Positions 23,592 through 32,827 of a stretch of DNA of 64,000 bases are shown here, one piece after another (the first letter of the stretch is position 1; each line of letters opens with the position of its first letter). The notes below the pieces were generated by a model. It was not told where the DNA came from and searched no databases. It was given only the letters and a program-made list of their open reading frames with translations. Made by a program: the position numbers and the translations under genes. The DNA comes from Ardenticatenales bacterium (lineage in GTDB: Bacteria; Chloroflexota; Anaerolineae; Epilineales; Epilineaceae): positions 62,001-126,000 of the forward strand of contig JADYYS010000046.1 in NCBI GenBank assembly GCA_020853525.1, written 5' to 3'.

Positions 23592-26009
23592 TCACACACC
23601 CCACGCCAGCGCGCACAACCGCACCACGACGTTCGCCTTCGTCGGCCGGAGGCTGACGGTTTCGATCTCGACGGCCGCCGGGTCGATCCGCGCCTCGATG
23701 GCCGCGACATCCTCCTGGAACGTCAGGTCGAGCGCTTCGATCTGCTCCTGCGCCGCAGCGACGTCGTCTTTGGCGCGGGCGACGTCCTCGCGCTCGCGCA
23801 TTCCGCGGGACACGCCGCGGGCGGCCTCCTTGGCCATGCCGAGGACGGTGCGGCGACCGAGGACAGCGCCGAGGATCGTGCCGGCCAGGCCGGTGCTCGC
23901 GTCCGTCCGCTCTTTGTCGACGCGTTGCTCCGCCTTGCGCAGGCGCTCCTCGAGCAGGCGCATCTTCGGGCCGTACTTGGCCTTGAGCGCGTCCGTCTGC
24001 CGGTCGCGTTCCTCGCGGGACGCCTCGCCCAGCCGCACCCGGAAGGCGCGCTCGTCCTCGTCGGGGCGGGCGTAGGTCTCGAGCTCGGGGCAGTAGAGGA
24101 CGGGCAGGTCGCTGTTGGCGTACAGCCACTCCGCCAGGTCCTTGCCCCAATCCTTGTAGTTCCGGGCCTGCACCGCCGGCGAGGGCAGCTCCGCGAACGG
24201 GATGCCCGGCACCGGTTCGGCTTCGAGGTCGTCGAGCCGAAGGCTCGTCGACGTGGCGGTCCCCCAGCTCACCGGCACGCCGGTGTCGTCGATCGGCGCC
24301 AGCAGGACGTGCTCGCGCGTCACGTCCACGCCCGTCTTGCGGTCGGCGAAGCGCACCGTGGCCACGCCGAGGGCGTGCGCGCGGTACGGGTCGCGGGCGA
24401 CGACGGGGCCGGGGCGCGGCACGTAGTAGACGCCGATGTCGGGCGGCAGGACGGGGGCGAGGCCGGCGCGGGCTTCGGCGGACGGGGCGAACGGCACGGC
24501 GCCGCCGTGGGCGTTCGCCCCGCCCGGGGACGAAGGGAGCGCGGATGCGGTGGCGGGGTGTGCCGGCACGGGCGCCGACGGGCGCTCGGGCTTGCGGCCG
24601 GCCATCAGGCGCTTGATCTGATCGCGCGCCAGCGGGCCGCGCAGGTAGCTCATCGCCCAGCGCGTCGTGAAGATGACGGGCGCGTTCTCGTGGACGTTGT
24701 TCATCAGGAAGACGCGCTTGCCGAGGCCGGCGAGCGTCTCCTCCATCTCGGCGCGGTCGAACCGGCCGGCGCCGGCGGCGGCGCCCTCGAGGCCGTCGAG
24801 GATCCGCTGCTTGTCGCGGTCCGTCTGGAGGCGGCCGATCAGCCAGGTGCCGATGTTGGACAGGCCCTTGTAGTCCAGATCGACCGGGTTCTGTGTGGCC
24901 AGGACGATGCCGAGGCCGAAGGCGCGGGCTTGCTTGAGAAGGGCAAGGAGCGGCGTCTTGCTCGGCGGGTTGGCGGTGGGGGGGAAGAAGCCGAAGATCT
25001 CGTCCATGTAGAGGATCGCGCGCAGGGATGTCGTGCCGCTCTGCATGCGCACCCAGCCGAGAATCTCGTTCAGGAGGAGCGAGACGAAGAACATCCGCTC
25101 GGCGTCCGAGAGGTGGCTGATCGTCAGGATGGCAGCGCGTGGGCGGCCGGTGGGATCGTGGAGGAGCCGGTCGATATCGAGCGCCTCGCCGGACAGCCAG
25201 ACGTCGAAGCCGGGCGCGGCCAGCAGGTTGTTCAGGCGCATCGCCAGCTCGTGGCGGTCGTCGGGCGCGTAGAACGCGTCCGTGGCCAAGGCGCCCACGG
25301 TGGCGAACGGCGGTCGCTGGATCAGACCGATCAGTTCGGCCAAGCCGACGTCCCGACCGCCGCGCCAGGCGTCCTCGAAGATCCGGGCGACGAGGATGTG
25401 CTCCCGGCTGCGCAGCGGGTCGGCGTCGATCCCGAGGAGAGAGAGGAGACTGGTGGTGGTCGTCGTGACCCGCTCGCGGAGGAGATCGGCGTCGTCGACG
25501 AGCGCGGGGGGCGGCGCGCCGAAGCTCTTGAGGATCGAGATCGGGATTCCGGCGCTCGAGCCCGGTGTGTAGATCGCGATGTCGGCCTTTCGGCGCAGCT
25601 GGTCGATCCGCGCGCCGTCCTGGCCCCAGTCGGCCAGGCCCTTCTGCCAAAGCGTGGCCTGCTGCGCGGCGAACTCGCCGACGCTCACGCCGGCCGTCAC
25701 GGCGTCGTCCGGGTTGACCCAGGGCTCGAAGTCCGCCGGGCGAAGCTCCGGGAACGTCAGCATGAGGTTCGTCAGATCGCCCTTGGGGTCGATGATGAGC
25801 GCCGGCACGCCGTCGAGCAGCGCTTCCTCGATGAGGCTGATGCACAGCCCGGTCTTGCCGCTGCCCGTCATGCCGATGCACAGGGCGTGCGTCGTGAGGT
25901 CGTTGGCGTCGTAGAGCAGGAGCTCGTCCGTTGCCTTCCTGGCCGTCATGTCATATGTCCGGCCGAGGTAGAACGTGCCGAGCTTCTCGAAGTCGGCGGG
26001 GGAGGGCAT
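23592..26009 (-). CDS. HerA/FtsK-like ATPase (helicase HerA-like), 805 aa
   Basis: Walker A is GMTGSGKT (residues 46-53) and Walker B is ILYMDEIFGF (about 345-355), with IIDPKGDLTNL after the P-loop and an ATQNPVDLDYKGL sensor-like stretch, all typical of the bacterial HerA-like DNA-translocase family. The C-terminal ~200 residues are a long Lys/Arg/Glu coiled coil, then a short hydrophobic end. The region around 470-520 is a Pro/Ala-rich linker. AGGAG lies 6 nt before ATG 26009. No NurA nuclease or defence partner is adjacent, so a specific role cannot be assigned; DNA processing or pumping is likely. Confidence 0.85.
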   Translation of the reverse strand: MPSPADFEKLGTFYLGRTYDMTARKATDELLLYDANDLTTHALCIGMTGSGKTGLCISLIEEALLDGVPALIIDPKGDLTNLMLTFPELRPADFEPWVNPDDAVTAGVSVGEFAAQQATLWQKGLADWGQDGARIDQLRRKADIAIYTPGSSAGIPISILKSFGAPPPALVDDADLLRERVTTTTTSLLSLLGIDADPLRSREHILVARIFEDAWRGGRDVGLAELIGLIQRPPFATVGALATDAFYAPDDRHELAMRLNNLLAAPGFDVWLSGEALDIDRLLHDPTGRPRAAILTISHLSDAERMFFVSLLLNEILGWVRMQSGTTSLRAILYMDEIFGFFPPTANPPSKTPLLALLKQARAFGLGIVLATQNPVDLDYKGLSNIGTWLIGRLQTDRDKQRILDGLEGAAAGAGRFDRAEMEETLAGLGKRVFLMNNVHENAPVIFTTRWAMSYLRGPLARDQIKRLMAGRKPERPSAPVPAHPATASALPSSPGGANAHGGAVPFAPSAEARAGLAPVLPPDIGVYYVPRPGPVVARDPYRAHALGVATVRFADRKTGVDVTREHVLLAPIDDTGVPVSWGTATSTSLRLDDLEAEPVPGIPFAELPSPAVQARNYKDWGKDLAEWLYANSDLPVLYCPELETYARPDEDERAFRVRLGEASREERDRQTDALKAKYGPKMRLLEERLRKAEQRVDKERTDASTGLAGTILGAVLGRRTVLGMAKEAARGVSRGMREREDVARAKDDVAAAQEQIEALDLTFQEDVAAIEARIDPAAVEIETVSLRPTKANVVVRLCALAWGV

Positions 26010-26074
26010 GGCGGGCTCCTGGGAGGCGGTCGGGCGCGGCGGCGTGCATTCGGGAGGATGGGGAAGGCGAGGGC

Positions 26075-26195
26075 GGACGGGTGTGGACGGGGGTGGACGG
26101 GGGCGGGCGGGGGTGGGCGCGCGATCGGATTATGCCATCGGCGGGGGGGATCGGGGTGGGGGGCGCGGGGGGTGGGGCGAGGCGGGGCAATGTGG
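26075..26195 (+). other. G-rich tract with quadruplex potential
   Basis: The plus strand carries many runs of three to seven G with short loops, such as GGGGGTGGACGGGGGCGGG and GGGGGGGATCGGGGTGGGG. It lies upstream of the HerA-like gene, within the 223-nt gap to the next gene, and could form a G-quadruplex on the non-template strand for plus transcription. No gene is seen in the gap. Confidence 0.5.
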
Positions 26196-26209
26196 CTGTT
26201 GATGGGGTG

Positions 26210-26239
26210 AGGGCAGGCACGGGGGCCTGCCCCTACCGG
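26210..26239. repeat. GTAGGGGC-type inverted repeat, copy 2
   Basis: This is the reverse complement of the repeat at 1305-1334 with about two differences. Its CTA supplies the TAG stop codon of the lipoprotein gene that ends at 26233, so the element sits exactly at the end of the gene. Confidence 0.7.
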
Positions 26240-28446
26240 ATCCACATCCATCGCACGGCGTGGCCCTCGATCGGGATCGTCGCCTCGACCCGGCGCACTT
26301 GTGCCGGGTCGATCGGCGCAACGCCGACGCCGGCCTTCGTCACGTCGACGGACCACGGGCCGTCGACGGCGTCCACCGGCACCGTCCAGCGCTCCGGCAT
26401 GTCCGCCTCGCCCGCCCAGACGGCGAGGACGACGAGATCGCCGGCGGTGCGGCCCGTGATCCGGCCGGTGGCCGGGTCGAACGATGCGGCGAGGGGTAGC
26501 ACGCGGAGCGAGGTCGACCACGAACCCAGCGTCAGGGTGACGACGTCGCCGCCGGTCAGGACGCCCGTCGCGGCGGGCAGCGTCGCGGTGTAGCGGTCGC
26601 TCGCGTCGGCGGCCGCGGTCGCGCGGTCGGTGCCGCGGCGGACGACGACGGACGAGCCGCCGGCGGCCTGGCCCCTGACGGTCCGCGTGCCGACGTCGAC
26701 CTCGATCGTCGGGCCGATCAAGCGGGCGCGGCGGAAGTGACCGCCGGCCAGCCGTTCGACGACGTTCAGCTCGATACCCGGCCGCGGCAGCGCACCGTCC
26801 AGCCAGGCGGACTCGGCCGGGGCGAAACGATAGCCGCCGTCCGCACCGGCCGTCGTCTTCGCGTCCAGCGGCGACGTGCGCATCAGCTCCAGCGCGGCGC
26901 CGGGCGCGGCCGTGCCGGTGACCACCTCGCCCTCCGGTTCCACGGTGGCCGTCAGCCGGCCGACCTCGACCTCGGCCGGCACACCGTCGAGCGTTGCCCG
27001 CACGGTGTCGCCGCTCTGCGCGCTGACCGGTGCCCCGGCGCCGTCGCGCAGGACGACCGATGCGATCTCGACCCACGGGTTCGTCGTACGGCCCGCGGCG
27101 ATCGTCCGGCCGGCGCGCACGAGCTCGATGTGCGCGTCGGCAAAGTACAGCGCCTGCACGCCGACGACGGGTTGGCCCGGCGCGACGTGGAGCATCGGAA
27201 TCTGGTAGCAGTAGAAGATCCGGTCACCGTCGGGGAAGTGGTTGGTGACGTAGTAGTGGGACGCGGGGTGGAGGGCGACCCCGGGGGTCACGGACCACCG
27301 CCCGTCGGCGCCGACGGTGCTGCGCGGCTCGTCGATCTCGCCCGGGTACCACGGGTTCCAGAGGGTGACGTCGAGTGCGCCGCCGGCGACGCCGATGCCG
27401 GCGAGGGTGCCGTGCTCGAGGTCGTGCACGGCGTGGAAGGCCGGCACGCGAAGGCGGAGATCCGTCTCGCCGTCCGTGACTTCGACGATGTCGCCCGGAC
27501 GGGCGGGCGTGCGTCGGAACGCGGCGTCGTGCGCCCAGACCGTCGCCCGGCCGGCGTAATCCGCGACGCCGCTCCCTGCGGCGCGCCTTTCGCCGTCCGC
27601 TCCGCGAAGCGTGACCGTGACGAGGGCGTTCGGGCGGACGAAGGCCGTCACGTCGCCCGGGTGGAGCGAGACGCGCAGGAACGGCACGCGGCGCGGCGCG
27701 TGCAGGCGGACGCCGCCGACGGTGACGGTGGTCTTGACCTCGTCATCGCCGCGGAGCGCCACGCCGGCGCCGAGGTGGATGACGAACGATCCGTCGGCGC
27801 CGGCGATGGCCCGTGCGCTCGTTGGCGGAGGGGCGGTGGCGGCGTCGCCCGACGGGAGCGACGTCGTGCGGGCGTACGCGGCCTGCGCCGGGGGCAGGCC
27901 GCCGTCGGCGATGCCCTGGCGCGCGCCGGTGACGGCGACGTCCAGCAGCGCCCCGGCGGCCGTCGTGCCGCTGACGGTGTCCGTGCCCCGGCCGAAGTGG
28001 AGCGCGACGTCCGGGATCGTCCAGTCGTAGGCACGACCGCGGTCGGTGAGGTGCAGCCGGTCGCCGCCGGCAGGCGCGACGTCGCCCCCTTGGCCGTCGA
28101 GGAGGACGGTCGACCATGCGCCGCCGCGGCCGTCGATGCCGGCGGATGCGATCGCCCGTAGCGTGCCGTCCCGGGAGCGGAGCGTGATGGACAGCGGGCC
28201 GACGGCGCCGGGTGGGAGGTGGCCGCTGACGGACGATTCGGCCTCGGTGACGGCGAGCATTGCGCCCATGTCGGCCCTGCGCTCCGCGGCGCCGATGTCG
28301 ATGCCGTCGGCAGTGCGCGATCCGTCCGATGCGTCGCCTGCGGGGCTGGTGGGCGTCGGCCGGCAGCCGGCCAGCGCGGTGCCGGACGACGCCACAAGGG
28401 CAGCGGCCACAAGGGCGGCGGCGGTGCGGTGTGAGCGTGTCCTCAT
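26233..28446 (-). CDS. surface lipoprotein with beta-sandwich repeats, 737 aa
   Basis: ATG 28446 has GAGG 6 nt upstream. The N-terminus is a lipoprotein signal (hydrophobic AAALVAAALVASSG, lipobox ALAGC). The rest is beta-rich, with recurring units containing GDxV-type turns, xGRATVWAHDA, VTGTAAPGAALEL and VRGQAAGGSSVVV, resembling Ig-like or carboxypeptidase-regulatory repeats. It shares this style with the 934-aa protein at 54268-57072 (for example SGDTVRATLDGVPAEVEVG against GDRVRLRTIDGGAPADAVL), suggesting the two are distant paralogues. No catalytic domain is seen. The stop codon lies within a GTAGGGGC repeat. Confidence 0.72.
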   Translation of the reverse strand: MRTRSHRTAAALVAAALVASSGTALAGCRPTPTSPAGDASDGSRTADGIDIGAAERRADMGAMLAVTEAESSVSGHLPPGAVGPLSITLRSRDGTLRAIASAGIDGRGGAWSTVLLDGQGGDVAPAGGDRLHLTDRGRAYDWTIPDVALHFGRGTDTVSGTTAAGALLDVAVTGARQGIADGGLPPAQAAYARTTSLPSGDAATAPPPTSARAIAGADGSFVIHLGAGVALRGDDEVKTTVTVGGVRLHAPRRVPFLRVSLHPGDVTAFVRPNALVTVTLRGADGERRAAGSGVADYAGRATVWAHDAAFRRTPARPGDIVEVTDGETDLRLRVPAFHAVHDLEHGTLAGIGVAGGALDVTLWNPWYPGEIDEPRSTVGADGRWSVTPGVALHPASHYYVTNHFPDGDRIFYCYQIPMLHVAPGQPVVGVQALYFADAHIELVRAGRTIAAGRTTNPWVEIASVVLRDGAGAPVSAQSGDTVRATLDGVPAEVEVGRLTATVEPEGEVVTGTAAPGAALELMRTSPLDAKTTAGADGGYRFAPAESAWLDGALPRPGIELNVVERLAGGHFRRARLIGPTIEVDVGTRTVRGQAAGGSSVVVRRGTDRATAAADASDRYTATLPAATGVLTGGDVVTLTLGSWSTSLRVLPLAASFDPATGRITGRTAGDLVVLAVWAGEADMPERWTVPVDAVDGPWSVDVTKAGVGVAPIDPAQVRRVEATIPIEGHAVRWMWIR

Positions 28447-28635
28447 CGTCGACCTCATCGTGCGGGAGGCAAGGGCCTGAGTATAGGTCGGGATGCACAA
28501 CTCCGGGCGGGTGACGGGCGAGGGATCAACGGGCATCGGATCACGGGCCAAGGATCAACGGTGTCAGCCGTTGATCCGCACCGAACCGCCTCCGCCCACC
28601 GACGCGAACCCGTCCGCGCCCACCGACAGCCTCGA

Positions 28636-29538
28636 TCAATCCCCCGTTTCGACCACCGGCAGCACGAAGTCGATGCCCTCCGCGACGCGCCCCTCGCGCA
28701 CCTCGAAGCTCATCCCCTCGACGTCGAGCTCGCGTGCCAGCGCATGGAACCAGCGGCATGCAGCGTTGTGCTTGTCTGCCAGGTCGGTCAGGTCGCGGAC
28801 GCAGAAGAGGTCCGCCAGGCGGGCGGCGTCGGCCGGCGGCAGGTCCGCATGCAGGTAGCGGTTGCCGAAGTCGAAGCGGAGCGGGCGGTGGCGGAGGCCC
28901 AGGAGGGTGACGAGCGGGCGGAGCGTGAGGCCGTGGAAGAACGAGACGGCGTCGATCAGGCGGCCGCGGGCGATGTCCTTGACGACGAGCGGCTGGAAGA
29001 GGTCGAAGCGGGCGACGGCGTCGTCGTAGGCGCGCCGCATGCGGGCGCGGTGGGCGGTCGTGTCGAACGGCGGCGGGGCGGTGTGCGGGGCGCCGGGGGC
29101 GCCGCGGTCGAAGAGGACGCGGGCGTGGCCGTGCTGCTCGGGGGCGAGGAACCGCTCCGGCACGCCCGGGCGGACGACGACGAGGTCCAGCATGACGAAC
29201 GGTCCGGCAGCGGCGACGCGATAAAAGCGCTGGGCGTGGCCGTGCCAGGCGGGCTCGGGGACGTGGAAGCGATGCGTGATGCCGCCGCCGCCGGACGCAA
29301 GGGCGCGCTCGACGGCTTCGAAGATCGCGTCGATGGTGGCGGGTTCGTCGTCGGCGGCGAGCAGTTGGACGTCAGCGTCCGACCAGCGGTCCGCGCGGCC
29401 CCATGCGGCCGAGCCGCCCTCCCACGCCGCCAGGACGTCCGGCCGATCGCGCACGGCGTCGACGACGACGGCGACGAGGGCGGCGCGGTCGAGGGGGTAG
29501 GTCGCGGCGGGGTCCGCATCGGCGGGGGGGGTGGACAT
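28636..29538 (-). CDS. nucleotidyltransferase-fold protein, 300 aa
   Basis: The DNA polymerase beta-like nucleotidyltransferase signature is GGSAAWGRADRWSDADVQLL (about residues 41-60), with the G-S and D-x-D positions expected for metal and nucleotide binding. A third acidic residue may be the Asp in FVMLDLVVV. The C-terminal half is helical and contains HGLTLRPLVTLLGLRHRP. Such proteins transfer nucleotides to antibiotics, proteins or RNA, or act in toxin-antitoxin pairs; no partner is visible. GGAGG lies 7 nt before ATG 29538. Confidence 0.75.
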   Translation of the reverse strand: MSTPPADADPAATYPLDRAALVAVVVDAVRDRPDVLAAWEGGSAAWGRADRWSDADVQLLAADDEPATIDAIFEAVERALASGGGGITHRFHVPEPAWHGHAQRFYRVAAAGPFVMLDLVVVRPGVPERFLAPEQHGHARVLFDRGAPGAPHTAPPPFDTTAHRARMRRAYDDAVARFDLFQPLVVKDIARGRLIDAVSFFHGLTLRPLVTLLGLRHRPLRFDFGNRYLHADLPPADAARLADLFCVRDLTDLADKHNAACRWFHALARELDVEGMSFEVREGRVAEGIDFVLPVVETGD

Positions 29539-29624
29539 GATCGTACCTCCGGCTGGTGAGTCGATGTCGTGGCTCGTGTCGGCGGTGCGCAGCCGAACCG
29601 GGGCCGGTCGTTTGACGGTGTTGG

Positions 29625-32600
29625 CTACCTCACGGGGAACGTGCGGACGCTGAGCGGCAGGTACACCTTGCCGCGGCCGGCATCGACGGTCCCGCGCGGC
29701 GGCGCGATCGTCGTCGTGGCCGAAGGCGTCGTGGCGGACGGTGTCGGTGCGGTCGGGGTTGGGCCGATCGGGGTCGGCGCCGTGCGCGCCGGGGTTGGCG
29801 GCGTGGCGGGCGGTTCACCGAACGTCAGGACGTAGAGTCCGCCGAGGGCATTGGCGACGAAGGCCCGTCCGTCGGCCGCGGCGAGGTCGATGTCCTGGCG
29901 GTCGGGGAAGTTGGTCTTGCCGAGGTCGGCCGGGGCGGCGGGGTCCGTGATGTCGACGGCGTGCACCGTGAAGCCGGGAGGGGCGTCCAGGGCGATCCAG
30001 GCGCGGTTCCCGGCGACGGCGACGGCGCGCGGGAAATCGTCGAACGGGAGGGTGGCGAGGCGCTTCGTGTCGCGTGGGCCGGCGGCAGTCCAGATGTCCA
30101 GGCCGTCCGTGCTGTTCGCCAGGAAGAGCCGGCCGTCGGCGTACGCGATGTCGGCGGCGCCGCCGGGAACGGGCCACGATCCGGCGGGGGGCAGCGAGCG
30201 CGGGGTGCGCGCGTCGAAGGCGAGGAGCATGGTCGCGTCGAAATCGCCGGCCAGCACCCAGACGGTGTCGGCCGAAGCGGCCAGGGCGAAGCCGTCCGCA
30301 ATCCGCTTCTCGCCGAGGATCTTCGGCGCGGCCGGGTTCGCTACGTCGAAGACGAAGAGGCCGTCGGGCGTCAGGCCGAAGCCGAGCCGGCCGACGACGA
30401 CGGAGCGCTCGAGCGTCGGGATCTCCTCCGGCGACGGGAGGGTCGTCGTCAGGCGGGTGACGTTGAGGGGGTCCTGCACGTCGTAGGCGCTCAGGCCGAG
30501 CGGTCCGCCGGGTACCCAGGCGGTGCCGGCCACGAGCGAAAGGTCCTCGCCCGGGGTCAGGAAGCCCGACAGGCGGCCGAGCGGCGATCGGCCGATGCTG
30601 CGCGGTGCGTCGAGGCTGTCGAGCAGCGTCAGCTGCCGGTGGTCCGCATCCCAGCCGCTGAGCGCCGCCAGCCGGCCGCCGTCGACGGCGACCTCGACGA
30701 CGGCGCCCGCCTGATCGACGGACGCGACGACGTGCGGCGCCGACGGCGCGGTGCGCGGAATGGCATGGACGATGCCGGCGGTGCCGCGCACCCAGGCCGT
30801 GTCGCCGTCGACGGCCAAGCCGGCGGCGGGCTCACCCGTGACCCAGCGCGCGGTGACGGACGGGTGGGTGGGGTCGGCGACGTCCACGCGGAGCACGCCG
30901 CCGGCGCCCGTGGCCAGGAACAGCGCGTTGCCGTCCAGCCGCGGGTCGGCCGCGCCGCCGGGCAGTGCGAGGCGCGCGGCGATGCGCGGCCGGGTGGGTG
31001 CGGCGGCGTCCACGACGACGAGGCCGTCCGTCGGGCTGGCGCCGTACAGCCAGCGACCGTCCGTGGCCAGGCCGGAGAGCGTGAGGCCGGGCAGCGTGGC
31101 AACGACGGTCGGGGCGGCCGGATCCGTCAGGCCGATGACCGTCAGGTCGTCGCCGGCGGCGAAGGCGTGGCCGGCGGCGACGACGACGGCCGGGACCGGA
31201 CGCGCCAGATCGACGAACGCGACGTCCCGCGGGCGGGCGGGGTCGGCCACGGCAAAGATGCGCACGCCGAGGGCGTCCGCGCCGGTCGATGGTACGACGA
31301 CGTGGTCGCCCAGAACCGCCGGGCGGTGGCCGAGGCCGGGCGATTCGATCGCCCCGAGCTGGGTTGGGTTGGCGGGCGCGGCGAGGTCGACGATCCGGAG
31401 TCCGCCGGCCAAGCCGTCCTCGGCCACGTAAGCGGTCGTGCCGTGGACGGTGAGCGCGCCCGAATACGTGCGGTGGTGGCCGGACGGCGAGCCGTCCAGC
31501 GAACCGACAGCGGTCGGTTGGGCGGACTTGGCGACGGCGTACACCCGCAGCCCGGCCCCGCCGGCCGCCACGACCAAGTGGTCGCCGAAGCGGGCGAGGT
31601 CGCTCAGCTCGACCCCTGGGAACGCGCTCAGGTCGATGCGTGACCCGCCCGGGTTGGCCAGCGGGCTTCCGACGTCCAACACGTGGAGCGCGGCGGTGTC
31701 GGCCACGACGGCCACGCCGCCGGCGACGGCGACGGCACGCGTGCCGGAGTCCGAGGGCAGGGCGAGGCGCATGCGCGGCGCGGCCATCGACCGTACGTCG
31801 ACCACCCACAGGCCGTCCTGGCTGGCGCACCAGGCGACGTCGCCTTCGACGGCGATGCGCTCCATCGCACCGGCCTCGAACTGGCCGCGCACCGCCATCT
31901 TCCGCGGATCGGTGACGTCGACGGCGGTCATGCCGAGGCCGTCGGCCAGGAACAGGCGGTTGCCCGACAGCGCCATGGCGCTCATGAACACGCTCGGCGG
32001 CTGGACCTCGCCGAGCGTCGTCATCTTGGCCGGGTTGGAGATGTCGAGCGCCACGAGCTGGTCGTTGTCGCCCTTGATCGTGACGTACGCGCGGTCGCCG
32101 GCGGCGACGATCTCACGGGGCTCGCCCTCGCCCGGCGCCTCCCAGCGACCGAGGAACGTCGGCTTGGCGGGATTCGACAGATCGACGGCCATCACGCCTT
32201 CCACGCTGTCGGCGAGAAGGACGGTGTTGCCGATCGCGGCGGCGCCGCCCGCCTCGCCGCGGCCCTGGTAGCGCCCGACCTCGCGCGGCCGGGCCGGATC
32301 GGTGACATCGAAGATCAGCAGACCGAGCGTCTCGTCGATGGCGTACACGCGCCCCGGCGCGGCGACGATCTCGGACAGCAGCACCTCGGCCGGTTCGCTC
32401 AGGCCGAGCATGCGCGGCGTGCGCGGTGTCGAGACGTCGACGACCGCCAACCGCGGGCCGATGCCGACGTACGCCGTCGGGCCGACGAGCACGGCGCTGA
32501 CGGCAGCGGCGCCGATGTGGTTGGCGAGGACGCGCGGCGCGGCGGGGCGGGCTAGGACCGCGTCCGGGGCGCTGGTGGCGAGCAGCGCTGCGGTGACGAG

Positions 32601-32708
32601 CACGGCCAGTGCGCACCGAGCGGTGGAGAGAGCGGTGGAGAGAGCGGTGGCGAAACCGGGCCGTCGGCTGGCGGGCTGGGCAGACCGGGGTCGCGGTGCG
32701 GCATCCAT
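29625..32708 (-). CDS. secreted LVIVD-repeat beta-propeller protein, 1027 aa
   Basis: AAGGAGG lies 8 nt before ATG 32708. A signal peptide (about residues 30-53, CALAVLVTAALLATSAP) precedes many ~40-residue LVIVD repeats, each with a strand like LAVVDVSTP, LLIFDVTDPARP, MAVDLSNPAKP, LRIVDLAAPANP or LFVFDVANPAAP followed by a xxGxxxVPG-type turn. They should form two or more beta propellers on the cell surface. After a Thr/Pro/Ala linker (about 970-1000) the protein ends in KVYLPLSVRTFPVR, the hydrophobic Tyr-Leu-Pro motif shared with other exported proteins here. It probably binds a ligand or protein; no enzyme motif is seen. Confidence 0.87.
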   Translation of the reverse strand: MDAAPRPRSAQPASRRPGFATALSTALSTARCALAVLVTAALLATSAPDAVLARPAAPRVLANHIGAAAVSAVLVGPTAYVGIGPRLAVVDVSTPRTPRMLGLSEPAEVLLSEIVAAPGRVYAIDETLGLLIFDVTDPARPREVGRYQGRGEAGGAAAIGNTVLLADSVEGVMAVDLSNPAKPTFLGRWEAPGEGEPREIVAAGDRAYVTIKGDNDQLVALDISNPAKMTTLGEVQPPSVFMSAMALSGNRLFLADGLGMTAVDVTDPRKMAVRGQFEAGAMERIAVEGDVAWCASQDGLWVVDVRSMAAPRMRLALPSDSGTRAVAVAGGVAVVADTAALHVLDVGSPLANPGGSRIDLSAFPGVELSDLARFGDHLVVAAGGAGLRVYAVAKSAQPTAVGSLDGSPSGHHRTYSGALTVHGTTAYVAEDGLAGGLRIVDLAAPANPTQLGAIESPGLGHRPAVLGDHVVVPSTGADALGVRIFAVADPARPRDVAFVDLARPVPAVVVAAGHAFAAGDDLTVIGLTDPAAPTVVATLPGLTLSGLATDGRWLYGASPTDGLVVVDAAAPTRPRIAARLALPGGAADPRLDGNALFLATGAGGVLRVDVADPTHPSVTARWVTGEPAAGLAVDGDTAWVRGTAGIVHAIPRTAPSAPHVVASVDQAGAVVEVAVDGGRLAALSGWDADHRQLTLLDSLDAPRSIGRSPLGRLSGFLTPGEDLSLVAGTAWVPGGPLGLSAYDVQDPLNVTRLTTTLPSPEEIPTLERSVVVGRLGFGLTPDGLFVFDVANPAAPKILGEKRIADGFALAASADTVWVLAGDFDATMLLAFDARTPRSLPPAGSWPVPGGAADIAYADGRLFLANSTDGLDIWTAAGPRDTKRLATLPFDDFPRAVAVAGNRAWIALDAPPGFTVHAVDITDPAAPADLGKTNFPDRQDIDLAAADGRAFVANALGGLYVLTFGEPPATPPTPARTAPTPIGPTPTAPTPSATTPSATTTIAPPRGTVDAGRGKVYLPLSVRTFPVR

Positions 32709-32827
32709 CGCCGGGCCTCCTTGGTGGTCAATGGCAGGGGTGGGGAGAGGGGTCGCGGGCGGCGGCAGGGTACACCGAATCGGCGGCGCGGGGCCAGCGG
32801 TTGCGCCCGAGTGGGGCATCCCTCGGG

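Noticed and set aside
23134-25881. 915-residue minus-strand frame including the minisatellite
   Set aside because: It is a different frame from the HerA-like gene, which has Walker motifs and a proper start; the repeat keeps the other frame open by its 36-bp period.
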